From assembly GCF_004664715.2 (NCBI RefSeq), contig NC_051075.1, positions 29,532,504 to 29,596,503 of the forward strand: DNA of 64,000 nucleotides. Reading direction: 5' to 3'. The position numbers and the translations under genes were made by a program. The notes under the pieces were generated by a model, which was not told the DNA's origin, searched no databases, and worked only from the letters and a program-made list of their open reading frames with translations. The number at the start of each line of letters is the position of its first letter. Position 1 is the stretch's first letter. Positions 33,600-43,099 of the stretch are shown piece by piece. Origin of the DNA: Peromyscus leucopus. Taxonomy: Eukaryota > Chordata > Mammalia > Rodentia > Cricetidae.

Positions 33600-34990
33600 C
33601 TAAATAACCCCATTTTACCTTAAGTTGCCTCTTGTCACGTATTAGGTCACGGCACCAAAAATAGTAACTGTGGCAACTTCTTACTTTGATTTGAATCTTG
33701 AAATCCTATGAAAGAGGTGAATGTATTTATTTGTGGAAATATTTCATGTTTTTCTTCCATTTAGGCCTTTCTATTTCAGTACAAGTATATTTTTAGTGAG
33801 GCTTTATTATTTTTAAGCTCACAGTCTTTAAAAACATTATTAATATACCCTCCTAAGTATGCAGTATCCTTTTATAGTCATATTGTGTGGTAATTTTATA
33901 TCTGACATTCATTTGCATAGTTTTAAAATTGCTGTAGAAATTATCCTACTATTGTAAGAGCTGCTATTCTGTGTCACCCACATGCAACCTTTATTCTTTA
34001 CAACTGTTTTCACCTTGCTATCACCAGCCATTGACTAGTCATATAAACTCCAGGTAACCTCCAGTGCAACTCATTCCCTTTTATCTTATCTCAAGTTCAT
34101 TTCTGATTTCTCTATACTTTCTTGATTATTTTATTCTTTATATCATTTGACAGAGAACAAAAGGTGGAGGGAAATGGAGGAAAAAGAAAGAAAAAAAAGA
34201 AAATATATAAAGAAAATGAAACCAACCAAAATACTCTCACATAAAACAGAAAACTTTCCCTAACTGATTTTAGCAAAATTCAAGATAAAAATGCCAGATC
34301 CTGTCTCTTAAGAGAGTGTAATGACCTCTACTTTGAAGGGAAATGATCTTTCTCTTTAAAGTTATTTTCAATTGATGATCAAACATTGAAAGACATATCT
34401 AACTTGTCAAATTCAGCAAGATTTAAGGACTCTTTTTTGTTATTAGCATATGTTTTCAGGGCTAACAAAATTTCAAATAAAAACTATTAAAGCATGTTAA
34501 GAAATTCACACTTTTACTAATTAGCTGGTATTCTTAGCTAAATTGAATTGATGTGCTACAACAAATTCTGAAATAACTTGCACTTGGATTAGAAAAATAA
34601 AAATAATATTTGTAAACTCAGATCAATGAATTAATAGTAATTTAAAGTATTAGGCCATATTGTTGGCACTTTAATTCATAAGTAGCTAGTACAAATTTAA
34701 GAAATGTAATGAATGTAAATACCCAATTCTTATAGAATATAAAGAAGTTATTTTTATTGCTGAGAATACATAAACATAGTAAATATTATGAATGAATTGA
34801 AATCATAATATTCTCAGGAACATATACTCAAGATACATAAAATGCATTAAACTAAACAGAAATTTTTGTATGTTTTTATTATTAATTTCACTTGCACAAG
34901 TAACCTTAGTAATATAATATTATCATATCAATTCTCAATTTATTTTGTCCTCCAATGACACTAATGTTTCACTCATTTTTCTGGTATTTT
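33600..34990. other. AT-rich DNA, no gene recognised
   Basis: Only an A-rich patch at 34180-34215 stands out. Confidence 0.5.
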
Positions 34991-34995
34991 AAATC

Positions 34996-35300
34996 TCAGC
35001 GTCAGGACAGGCCCAAGTTGAGGAAACTGGCTCACACCAGTGGCCAAGTCATGCCCATAATATACTCCTTAAGAGCCAACCTGGAGTCTGCCTGAGGACC
35101 TAGCAACAGTTGCTGTCAGAGTGCCTGATCATGCCCAGCCAATGAGGGAGGACCACACAGACTGGGTGCTGGGAGGAAGGTATATAAGGACTTCTCTGTT
35201 ATTGAATAAATGAGTTCGTTATTTGCCTTCCATGGACTTCTGGTGTCTGTGTCCTTGATGCCCTGCCTTAACTGTTAGAATCCAAGCTAGAACCTATCAA
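34996..35300 (+). mobile_element. Solo LTR-like element
   Basis: A GC-richer unit with 'gtcaggacaggcccaagttgaggaaactgg', 'gcccagccaatgaggga' (CCAAT-like), 'ggtatataagg' TATA at about 35180 and 'gaataaatgagttcg' poly(A) signal at about 35205 has the order of an LTR promoter and polyadenylation region. I could not find a TSD or clean TG/CA ends, so limits are approximate. There is no internal viral coding DNA next to it. Confidence 0.65.
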
Positions 35301-35329
35301 TTATTGATAGAGCTCTTTGGAGCTTGTTT

Positions 35330-35672
35330 TTGTTAGGGTTTCTGTTTCTGTCATGAAATCATGCTCAAAAGCAATCCTGGGAGGAAAGGGTTTATTTCAA
35401 CTTATGCTTGAACTCCATAGTCCATCACTGAGGGAAGTCAGGGAAGGAACTTAAGCAGGACAATCAGTAAGAGTGCTGTTTACTGACTTGCTCCTCATGG
35501 CTTACTTAGCCTGCCCATAGTATGTTGGGCCCTCCCATATCAATCACAAAAAAAAGCACCACAAGATGCCAAAAAGCATCACAAGACAATCTGGAGGGTA
35601 CAATTTTCCCTATTGAAGTTACCTCTTTCACATCGACTCTAGCTTGTGTCAAGCTGACATAGAACTAGGCAG
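35330..35672 (-). mobile_element. URR-like repeat with both ends
   Basis: It begins 'ttgttagggtttctgtttctgtcatgaaatcatg' and ends 'ctctagcttgtgtcaagctgacatagaactaggcagga', the two ends of the family in minus orientation. The middle contains a small local duplication of 'aaaagca(c)ca(c)caag' (35551-35587). Confidence 0.7.
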
Positions 35673-35679
35673 GACAAAG

Positions 35680-36460
35680 GCCTTGAATCTCATCCATTTT
35701 TTGTCAGGTCACTGCTTTTTTAATAGCTCTAAATTGTTACTTTCAATGACTGAAGTGGACCCTGTTGGTATAATTTGCCTCGTGGCTCTGTCTTTTCCTT
35801 ATTTCTTAGCAAGAATGAGTCTAGCAGTAGCAATGGACTTATTGATCCAATCTCTGACATCTTTTTCAGTATTCAAATTTTATGACCAATGTCACACACT
35901 GCCCGAAATTAGCATTTGTAGATTAGATACAAAAAGGGGGGATTAAAAACATTATTCGTCCCAGGTGAAACTGTATTTAAGAGTTGGAATCAGGACAGGC
36001 AGCTTTCTCTTTGCGGGTCACACCTTAGCTGTCATGCTTTCTCCTTATTAGCTTGCATGGCTTCATCTGCTGTTTTCAGACTGCTGACATTTTACTTCAT
36101 TGTGATTCACAAGTTTCATTCTAGCTTGTCATATGGCAACTACACCAGGCTCACGGAGACAGAATTCTGGGTGTTCTACTCCTTGTGGGGCTATTTTTGT
36201 TGATTGATGTGTGGGAACTAGTCCACTGCCTCAAAACTAAAACCTACAATCTGTCCTTAATTCCACGGTCCCTTCGCCATGCTTCTGGAAATAAATTTTA
36301 TTTTTTACCCTTCTTAAACTCCATCAAATGTACCCAGTTTGGTAAACATATGCCTGTATTAATGTAAATGGCAATTTTAGATTGCGCCGGGCCAAATACC
36401 ATTTCTTGGTATCCACTGCACCACATTCCTGTGCTGGAACCCCTTAGTGTAACACGAATT
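35680..36460. other. Unclassified, possibly retroelement-derived
   Basis: A stretch less AT-rich than its surroundings. The 100-aa + frame at 35644-35946 starts inside the neighbouring transposon and has no recognised domain. 'ggtcccttcgccatgcttctggaaataaa' near 36268-36296 looks like a retroelement polyadenylation region. The identity is unknown. Confidence 0.35.
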
Positions 36461-36465
36461 GCTAA

Positions 36466-36925
36466 ACGGTTATTTATCTTATTAATAAAAAAAACCTGGA
36501 GCCAGATATTGGGTTGAAGGCTGAAAGGTCAGAAGAATAGAACAAGCCAGCCACAAGTTCTTACTATTAGGAAATCCTCAGCCACTTCCTGTATACTCAC
36601 ACCTTATATATATCGTTCTGTGTCCTGCCATCTTACTTCCTCTCTCTGCCCAGGTACATCACTTCTTCTTTCCACTCAGCTCTATCACTTCCTGTCTGTC
36701 TGTACAGACCTCTATGGTTAACCAGTGCTGGGATTAAAGGTGTGTGCTGCCATGCCTGGCTCTGTTCCCATTGTGGCCCTGAACTCACAGAGATCCGATG
36801 AATCTCTTCTTCCCAAATGCTGGGATTAGAGGCCTGTGCTACCACTTCCTGACCTCTATGTTTAATATAGTGGCTAGTTCTGTCATCCAATGGCATTTCA
36901 TCTTGGTTTTTTAAAACACATATTA
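36466..36925. mobile_element. Composite rodent repeat (family with 'acctggagccagatattggg')
   Basis: 'ttatttatcttattaataaaaaaaacctggagccagatattgggttgaaggctgaaaggtcagaag' starts a repeat whose second half holds two B1-like minus fragments ('gtgctgggattaaaggtgtgtgctgcc', 'ccaaatgctgggattagaggcctgtgctacc'). Related copies lie at 40204-40762 and 53945-54240. It is probably LTR-derived, but I cannot name it. Confidence 0.6.
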
Positions 36926-36929
36926 CTAT

Positions 36930-37745
36930 GCTAGTCTTCAGTGAAACACACTTAGGATACTTCTGATTCACTGTGGACTACTAATTAGCTTTTGGAGTAA
37001 TAAAATGGATTGTTTTTTCTTTAATATTAGTGACTTTATATAAGCATGGGTTGCAATATTAATTCATGCTAGAAGTTGAAGTCATCTGTAAGATAAAATT
37101 GTAAGCTATTTTCAATATCTATTTATCTAAATAACTGTTGAAAACTAAAATCAGTATTATTGGTACAAAAGAAATCACAAAATGAGGCAAAGCAGACCAA
37201 AGCATGTAGATTTAAAATAACAAGCAGCAAACAAACAAACAACAAAAATCAATAGCCTTAATATCCTGTTTTGAAGTAAAAAAAAAAAAAAAAAAAAAGT
37301 GGAGTTGAATCAGGTCTCAAGGGCCTCTAGGTACAAGTTTGATTTTGACTCCAAACACTTTCATTCTCTCACATACTAGGGCAGAAGCTCTACACAGAGC
37401 AGTTGCAATGAACTTGAGCCTTCATTAAGATTGTAAATATTGTTTTCCTTGTAATAGAGGGAATAGAGAATCAAAAGTTAGATGTGTCCAAGGAGAGACC
37501 AGACCAAAGCAGTTTGCTCGTCTGTGCTTCTGTACAATTGGTTGCTAAGGGTTTGTTTGTAAGTGCCACACAAGCTTCATCTACTCTGATCTCTGTGATG
37601 GGAAACACTGCCCTTTCTGGGGACTCTTTTGGAGGTTATTTCTTACACCATTTATGGTTTATTGTGCATCTGGAAAATGTCTTGGTAAATAACTACTTGA
37701 ATTCAATTCAGATTTTTTTGCCGTTTGACCTGTGACCTTTTACCT
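36930..37745. other. AT-rich DNA with an A21 run, no gene recognised
   Basis: A poly(A) run of 21 occupies 37278-37298 with no recognisable SINE body before it. The 83-aa frame at 37484-37735 has no recognised domain. Confidence 0.5.
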
Positions 37746-39517
37746 TAGAGAATCTTTTAAAAAAATTCAATATATTTTACATCTAGACAGCAGTTTCCAT
37801 TCATTCCTCTCCTTCCAGTTTCTCCTGAACCCCTCCTCTATGCCACCGCCATCCCCAATCTTCTCCTCCTCCATTTATATTCAGAAAATGGCAGGCCTCC
37901 CATAAATATCAACAAAATAAGTCATATCAAGTTGCACTAAGGTTAAACCCCTCCCTTTGTATTAAGGCTGGGCAAGGGAATCCAATATGAAGAATAGGGA
38001 CCCAAAAGCCAGCAAAAGAGTCAAAGACAGCTCTTGCTGTCACTATTAGGAGTCCCACAAAAAGACCAAACCATATAAATGTCACATATATACAGAGTGC
38101 CTAGGTCAGTTTCATGCAGGCTCCCTGGTTATCAGTTCAATCTCTGTGAGCTCCTATGAGCCCAGGTTAGTTGATTCTGTGGGTTTTCTTGTGGTACGCT
38201 TAACCCTTCTGGTACCTACAATCTTTCCTCCCTGTCTTCCACAGGATTCCCCTAGTTCAGCCTAATGCTTGGATGTGGGTCTGCATCTGATTCCATCAGT
38301 TGCTGGATGAAGCCTCTATGATGACAACTGGAATAGGCACCAATCTATGAGTATAGCAGAATATGGTTTAGCAGCATCACATTGACTTTTTTTTTTTTTT
38401 TCACCAGTCCTGTTTGGTTCTATTCTAGGTCTCTGGGTAATCCAGCCCCGGGGTTGTGATGCCACAGACGGTGTCAGGAGGGGGCTCACTCTTGTGGCAT
38501 GGGTCTGAGGCTGGAATAGTCATTGGTTGTCCACTCCCACAAACTTTGCATAGGCAGGACAGACTGTGGGTAAAAGATTATCTGACTGGGTTGGTGTGCC
38601 AATCCCTCCACTAGAATTCCTGGGATTGTCCCAGGAGATGGTCAGTTGAGGCTATGTATCCCCTATTGTTTGGAGTCTTAGCTGGGGTCATCCTTGTAGA
38701 GTCCTGGGAGATTCTCTTGTATCAGGTTTCTACCTCATCCCCAAATGCACCTCCTTTTTCCAGTCATCTCTTTCAGTACTCTACTCCTGTGCCCTCCCCC
38801 ATCTCATTCCTCATGTTTCCATTCCCACCCAATGCCAGTCCACCAAAGAAAACTCAGTTTAGAGTATCCCCCCTCAAGTTCTTGTCACCTAGCCTCTAGG
38901 TCTGTTGATTGTAGCATAGTAGTAGTTTACTTTATAGCTAAAATCCAGTTATAAGTGAGAACATACTGTGTTTGTCTTTCTGTGTCTGGGTTAACTCACT
39001 TGGGGTGATTTCTTCTAGTTTCACTCATTTGCCTGAAAATTTCATGATGCTATTTTTTAATACCCGAGTAATACTCCATTGTATAAATGTACCATATTTT
39101 CTTTATCCATTCTTCAATGGAGGGACATCTAGTTTGTTTCCAGGTTCTAGCTACTACAAATAAAGCTGTTATGAACATAGTTGAGCAGGTCTCCTTATTG
39201 TATGATTGAGCATCATTTGGGTATATGCCCAAAAGTGGTATAGCTAAGTCTTGAGGTAGATCAGTTAATGGTTTTCTGTGAAAATAGCATATTGATTTCC
39301 AAAGTGCCCGTACAAGTTTGCACTCCCAGCAGCAATGGAAGAATGTTATCTTACTTCAGATCCTCACCAGTATGAGCTGTCACTTGTCTTTTTTTATCTT
39401 AGCCTTTCTGACATGTGTAAGATGGAATCTCAAGTCATTTTGATTTGCATTTCCCTGATAGCTAAGAATGTTGGACATTTCTTTGAGTGTTTCTAGGCCA
39501 TTTGAGATTCTTCTGTT

Positions 39518-39531
39518 GAGAATTCTCTGTT
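39518..39531. repeat. Left TSD of nested B1
   Basis: gagaattctctgtt, repeated exactly at 40034-40047. Confidence 0.9.
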
Positions 39532-39985
39532 GCCTGGCAGTGGTGGTACATGCCTTTAATCCCAGCACTTGGGAGACAGAGCCAGGTGGATCTCAGTGAG
39601 TTCGAGGCCAGCCTGTGTAGTAGGTAGCCATTCCAGCTTGGATCTGGAAGTTCCAACCCCCATTGAGACTCTGGCAACTATCATGCCTATGAGGCGGGGC
39701 CAGGGGAGGCTCCTGGACACCCAAGAGCTGGATGGGCGAGCTCTCTCTGTGCCGGGACCCTGAACGGTGGAGATGGACCGAGCAGAGCTCCAGAGAACAC
39801 CGCTGGATTGCAATACACCTTCCCCAGACCCTGCGACCTACCTTTCCTTTTTGTAAGTTGCCCACTAAATAAATCTTCCTTTTAACTAAGTGGAGTGGCC
39901 TTAATAGTTTTAACAATAAGCCTGGGCTACAGAGTGAGTTCCAGGAAAGGTGCAAAGCTACACAGAGAAATCCTGTCTCAAAAAA

Positions 39986-40033
<48 letters not shown>
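39532..40033 (+). mobile_element. B1 SINE split by an LTR, with (GA)n tail
   Basis: B1 left part 39532-39615 ('gcctggcagtggtggtacatgcctttaatcccagcacttggg' to 'ttcgaggccagcctg') and right part 39919-39987 ('agcctgggctacagagtgagttccaggaaaggtgcaaagctacacagagaaatcctgtctc') join into one full B1 if 39616-39918 plus one TSD copy is removed. A 14-bp TSD brackets it. Confidence 0.93.
39616..39918 (+). mobile_element. Solo LTR inserted in the B1
   Basis: A 303-bp unit starting TGTAGTAGG lies between direct repeats AGCCTG (39610-39615 and 39919-39924) inside the B1. It carries GC-rich DNA then 'cccactaaataaatcttcc', a poly(A) signal toward its 3' end, consistent with + sense. The last bases read '...taacaata' rather than a clean CA, so the 3' boundary may be off by a few bases or mutated. 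No internal viral sequence is present. The overlapping 131-aa minus frame is a shadow. Confidence 0.78.

Positions 40034-40036
<3 letters not shown>
39989..40036 (+). repeat. (GA)n microsatellite in B1 tail
   Basis: About 24 GA units replacing the normal A-tail, inside the TSD-bounded insertion. Confidence 0.97.
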
Positions 40037-40041
<5 letters not shown>

Positions 40042-40203
40042 TCTGTTTAGCTCTGTGCCCATTTTTAATTGGATTATTTGTTTCTGTTTGTTTGTTTGTT
40101 TTTTGAAGTCTAGTTTCATGAGTTCTTTATGTATTTTGGAAATCAGTCCTCTGTCAGACATGGAGTGGGTGAAGATCTTTCCCCATTCTGTAGACTGGGG
40201 TTT

Positions 40204-40762
40204 TGTAGCAGGAATCTCAGAGTCTTATTAATAAATTCAAACCTGGAGCCAGGTATTGGGGTGAATGCTAGAAGATCAGAGAAACAGAACAAGCCACAGC
40301 TACCTCACCTCACCAGTTCCTCAGCTGATCCTGTTTCCTCAGACTGGAAGCCTCTGAGTTCTTATCCAAATGAATCTCAGCTGAACTGCTGCTAGAAGCC
40401 TGAAAGCTTAACCAGCCAAATGCTTAACCAGCCCAATGCTTAACCAGCCAAATGCTTAACCAGCCAAATGCTTCTAGTTTCTGGTCTTCGTGCCTTATAT
40501 ATCTTTCCTTTCTACTATCACTCCCTAGGATTAAAGGCTCGCTTCTTTGGAATTAAAGGCGTGTGTCACCATGCCGGACTGTTTCCAATGTGGCCTCAAA
40601 CTCACAGAGATCCAGAGGGATTTCTGCCTCTGGAATGCTAGGATTAAAGATGTGAGTGCCACCATTTTCTAGACTTTGTATCTAGTGGCTGTTCTGTCTC
40701 TGACCCCAGAGAAGTTTATTAGGGTGCACAATATTTTGGGGAACACAATACTACCACAAATA
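40204..40762. mobile_element. Composite rodent repeat, long copy
   Basis: 'tgtagcaggaatctcagagtcttattaataaattcaaacctggagccaggtattggggtgaatgctagaagatcagag' to 'tattagggtgcacaatattttggggaacacaatactaccaca'. The centre includes B1-like minus fragments ('ggattaaaggc', 'tggcctcaaactcacagagatcc') and a 16-bp tandem repeat. TG...CA ends suggest an LTR, but no TSD is seen. Confidence 0.65.
40406..40469 (+). repeat. 16-bp tandem repeat, four units
   Basis: gcttaaccagccaaat at 40406-40421, 40438-40453 and 40454-40469, with one single-base variant (gcttaaccagcccaat) at 40422-40437. Confidence 0.97.
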
Positions 40763-40769
40763 ACCAATG

Positions 40770-42345
40770 TCACCATGTTTCAAAATACCACTTCTTAGAA
40801 CACCCTTAGGGTTACTCTATCTGTGCTCATTTATTTCCTGTTATTTCAGCCACACTGCCTGCTCTGTTTTCCCAGTCTTACAGTAACAGGAATGCAGGCT
40901 TAGGCTTTCTTCCAGGACAATGTTCAGTCAATGGAAAGTGTCTGGTGGTGATGCTGGCAGCATCTCTCCTGTGTGTGTGACTTTTAAACATCTAGAGGGC
41001 TGTACTTCACTGGGCAATCCGCCATTAGTCAAATTTATTGAATAAATTTGCAGGGTCAGCCATCACTAAATGCACACACAGACGAAATTAGTTGAAGTTG
41101 CTGTTTTTAAAACAGGAACACAAATACAATTGTCTGTAACTACCTCTCTGAGAGTTCACATGAACAGCTTAAACAAATCTGTAATGCAAACAAAAAGAAT
41201 GGGAAAAATAATCACTAAGCACAAAAGTTTATAACTGTGACTCATGTAGATAAATTATTTTAATAAGCCTAAGATTCTAAAAGAAGTAAAACATATGCAC
41301 TTTACCACCTCAAATAATGACAAAAAATTACTATCAAATATGAAATGTATTATTTTAGAAAAGAAGAATTAAATTAATTAAATACATTTCAGGATGCTTG
41401 TATGTGTGGACATGTCTGTTTATTCTCAATTAGCATTATAATCAAGCATCATCTTTTATTCTATATTTATAAATGATAGTTATTCATAAATATTATTCTT
41501 CATTCTAGAAGAATCTATCCATCAAGCCTACTGTATGAGGCTAGGGAAGTGTGCAGATTTTATAGCTTCCTTCCATAATGATTTTATGAGTCTCCTGATT
41601 CTAATGTTCTTAACTCAGTTGAGGGTCTGAGTATTTTGAATGAGAGACATTCTTATCACTTTGAAAAACTGGCTCTTCAATTTTAATGGCTCTACCAAAA
41701 ACTGATCAACTATGTTGGTTTTATTTGAGGTCTTTTAAAAATTAATTTATTAACAAATGATTTTAAGAATCCACTCATTTAGGTTTAAAAATAACCTTTT
41801 AACTTAATCCCTGGAATATCCATTCATTTATATATGGCATCAGCTAAAAAATCTTAGCTGCACTTTGAAATCTAGGACTGGATTCCAAATACTGAGATGG
41901 CTTTCATTAGTTAATCAATTAGTCAGTCATATCATAATATCATTTGTTACCTGTTATCCATTTTTTGCAAATTTTTTATGAAGTTCAAAGAAGAATATCT
42001 GAGTGAGAACATCTGCAATTTCAATTTTTCTCACTTTTATTAAACAGTGCTTAAATATACTCTGATTTCAAAATAAATATGTAGGATATGGGATTTATTA
42101 AGCTAAAGACATTCTTTTCAGTTTATGCACCCCACTTTCAGTTCAGCAGAATACACAAAAGTTAACAACTCGCGTAAGTGTAAAGGTCATCAAAAGACTT
42201 TGATCTAAATATAGCAATTATTGTAGAGTAATAATTAATGTAAATATCACTAAATATTGTGGAACAGTTTCACAAAGCAAAGTTTATGATCCATTATGTG
42301 ATCAATGGTTCATATAAAGATACAGTATTTTTTTTGTCTTTTTTT
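40770..42345. other. Mostly unique DNA, no gene recognised
   Basis: No repeat body or coding signal recognised. 40770-41020 is less AT-rich than the rest. Confidence 0.5.
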
Positions 42346-42349
42346 TTAA

Positions 42350-42575
42350 GTGTGGAGAGATGGTTCGGTGGTTAAGAAGACTTTTGCTTTTCCTATAGTC
42401 TTCCAGGGGACCTGTTTTTTTTTTTTTTTTCTCATATTCATGTGGCAGCTCACAACTATATGTAATTCCAGTCAGAGGCTCTATCACCCTCTTCTGTTCT
42501 CCATAACTACTGCATTCATGAGGTACACATATATTCAGGCAAACACTCATGTACATGAAATAAAAATTAATAAAA
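42350..42575 (+). mobile_element. B3-type SINE with internal T-run
   Basis: 'tggagagatggttcggtggttaagaagac', 'ttccaggggacctg', then a T-run at 42415-42431, 'tgtggcagctcacaactatatgtaattccagtcagaggctctatcaccctcttctgttctcc' and an A-rich end. The T-run sits where 'ggttcaattcccagcaccc' is normally found. Confidence 0.85.
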
Positions 42576-42814
42576 TATCAGAAAATTTAAGTGATAGAGA
42601 TGTATGAAGAAACCAATATCAAAATACTTAATTGCTGAAATCAAAACACTATCTATGCCTTTAAATATGGAATTAATACTCATAAAATCTATTGTTCTTC
42701 TTGCCAAATATTCTGTGATATTGAATATCATAGTTAATTGAACAATTAAGAAACAAAGGCCAATCTATTTCAAACTTGAAACAAAATAGGACCAGACAAA
42801 GACATTGTAGGAGT

Positions 42815-43095
42815 ATACTGGAGAAATGGCTCAGTCAGTAAGGTGTTTATGCAACAATAGACACATAAATGGAGTTTCCTAGTATTCACATAAAACCCTG
42901 GTGAGGAGATGCACATCTGCATATTCAGGGCTGAGTAGGTGGAGACAGGAAAAATCCAGGAGCTTATTGGTCAATTAAGGTAGCCAATCAGTGAGCTTCT
43001 GGTTCACTGAGAACCTAAGACTTGAAATAATTAAGTAAATGACTAAAGAAAAACGAGAGACGTTGAAGCCTTCACTTGTACATGTGCACTTGAAC
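42815..43095 (+). mobile_element. B4/RSINE-type composite SINE
   Basis: 'tactggagaaatggctcagtcagtaaggtgtttatgc', 'ggagatgcacatctgcatattcagggctgagtaggtggagacaggaaaaatccaggagcttattggtcaattaaggtagcc', 'gtgagcttctggttcactgagaacc' and 'catgtgcacatgcatg' follow the tRNA-like plus B1-like composite order. Confidence 0.7.
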
Positions 43096-43099
43096 TTAC

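Larger units (their letters stand above)
37750..40203 (-). mobile_element. 5'-truncated rodent L1, 3' UTR and ORF2 tail, with nested insertions
   Basis: The minus-strand 3' end is at about 37750 (sense 'gtctagatgtaaaatatattgaattttttt'). It runs through the 3' UTR to the ORF2 tail: 'ataagtgagaacatactgtgtttgtc' (38953), 'gagtaatactccattgta' (39065), 'ttgatttgcatttccctgatagctaagaatgttggacatttc' (39440) and 'gtattttggaaatcagtcctctgtcagac' (40132). Homology stops at about 40203, a 5' truncation within ORF2. A B1 carrying an LTR interrupts it at 39532-40033. It serves as an internal reference for normal L1 order. Minus frames of 60-71 aa here are ORF2 remnants. Confidence 0.88.

Noticed and set aside
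35644..35946. 100-aa + frame with membrane-like stretches, considered as an exon
   Set aside because: It begins in the end of a transposon, and I see no family match or splice structure; left as unclassified DNA.
36633..36971. 112-aa minus frame
   Set aside because: It lies in a composite repeat containing B1-like pieces.
39593..39988. 131-aa minus frame
   Set aside because: It is antisense to a B1 plus nested LTR.
40406..40469. 16-bp direct repeats considered as protein-binding iterons or a CRISPR
   Set aside because: The units are contiguous without spacers and sit inside a transposable element.
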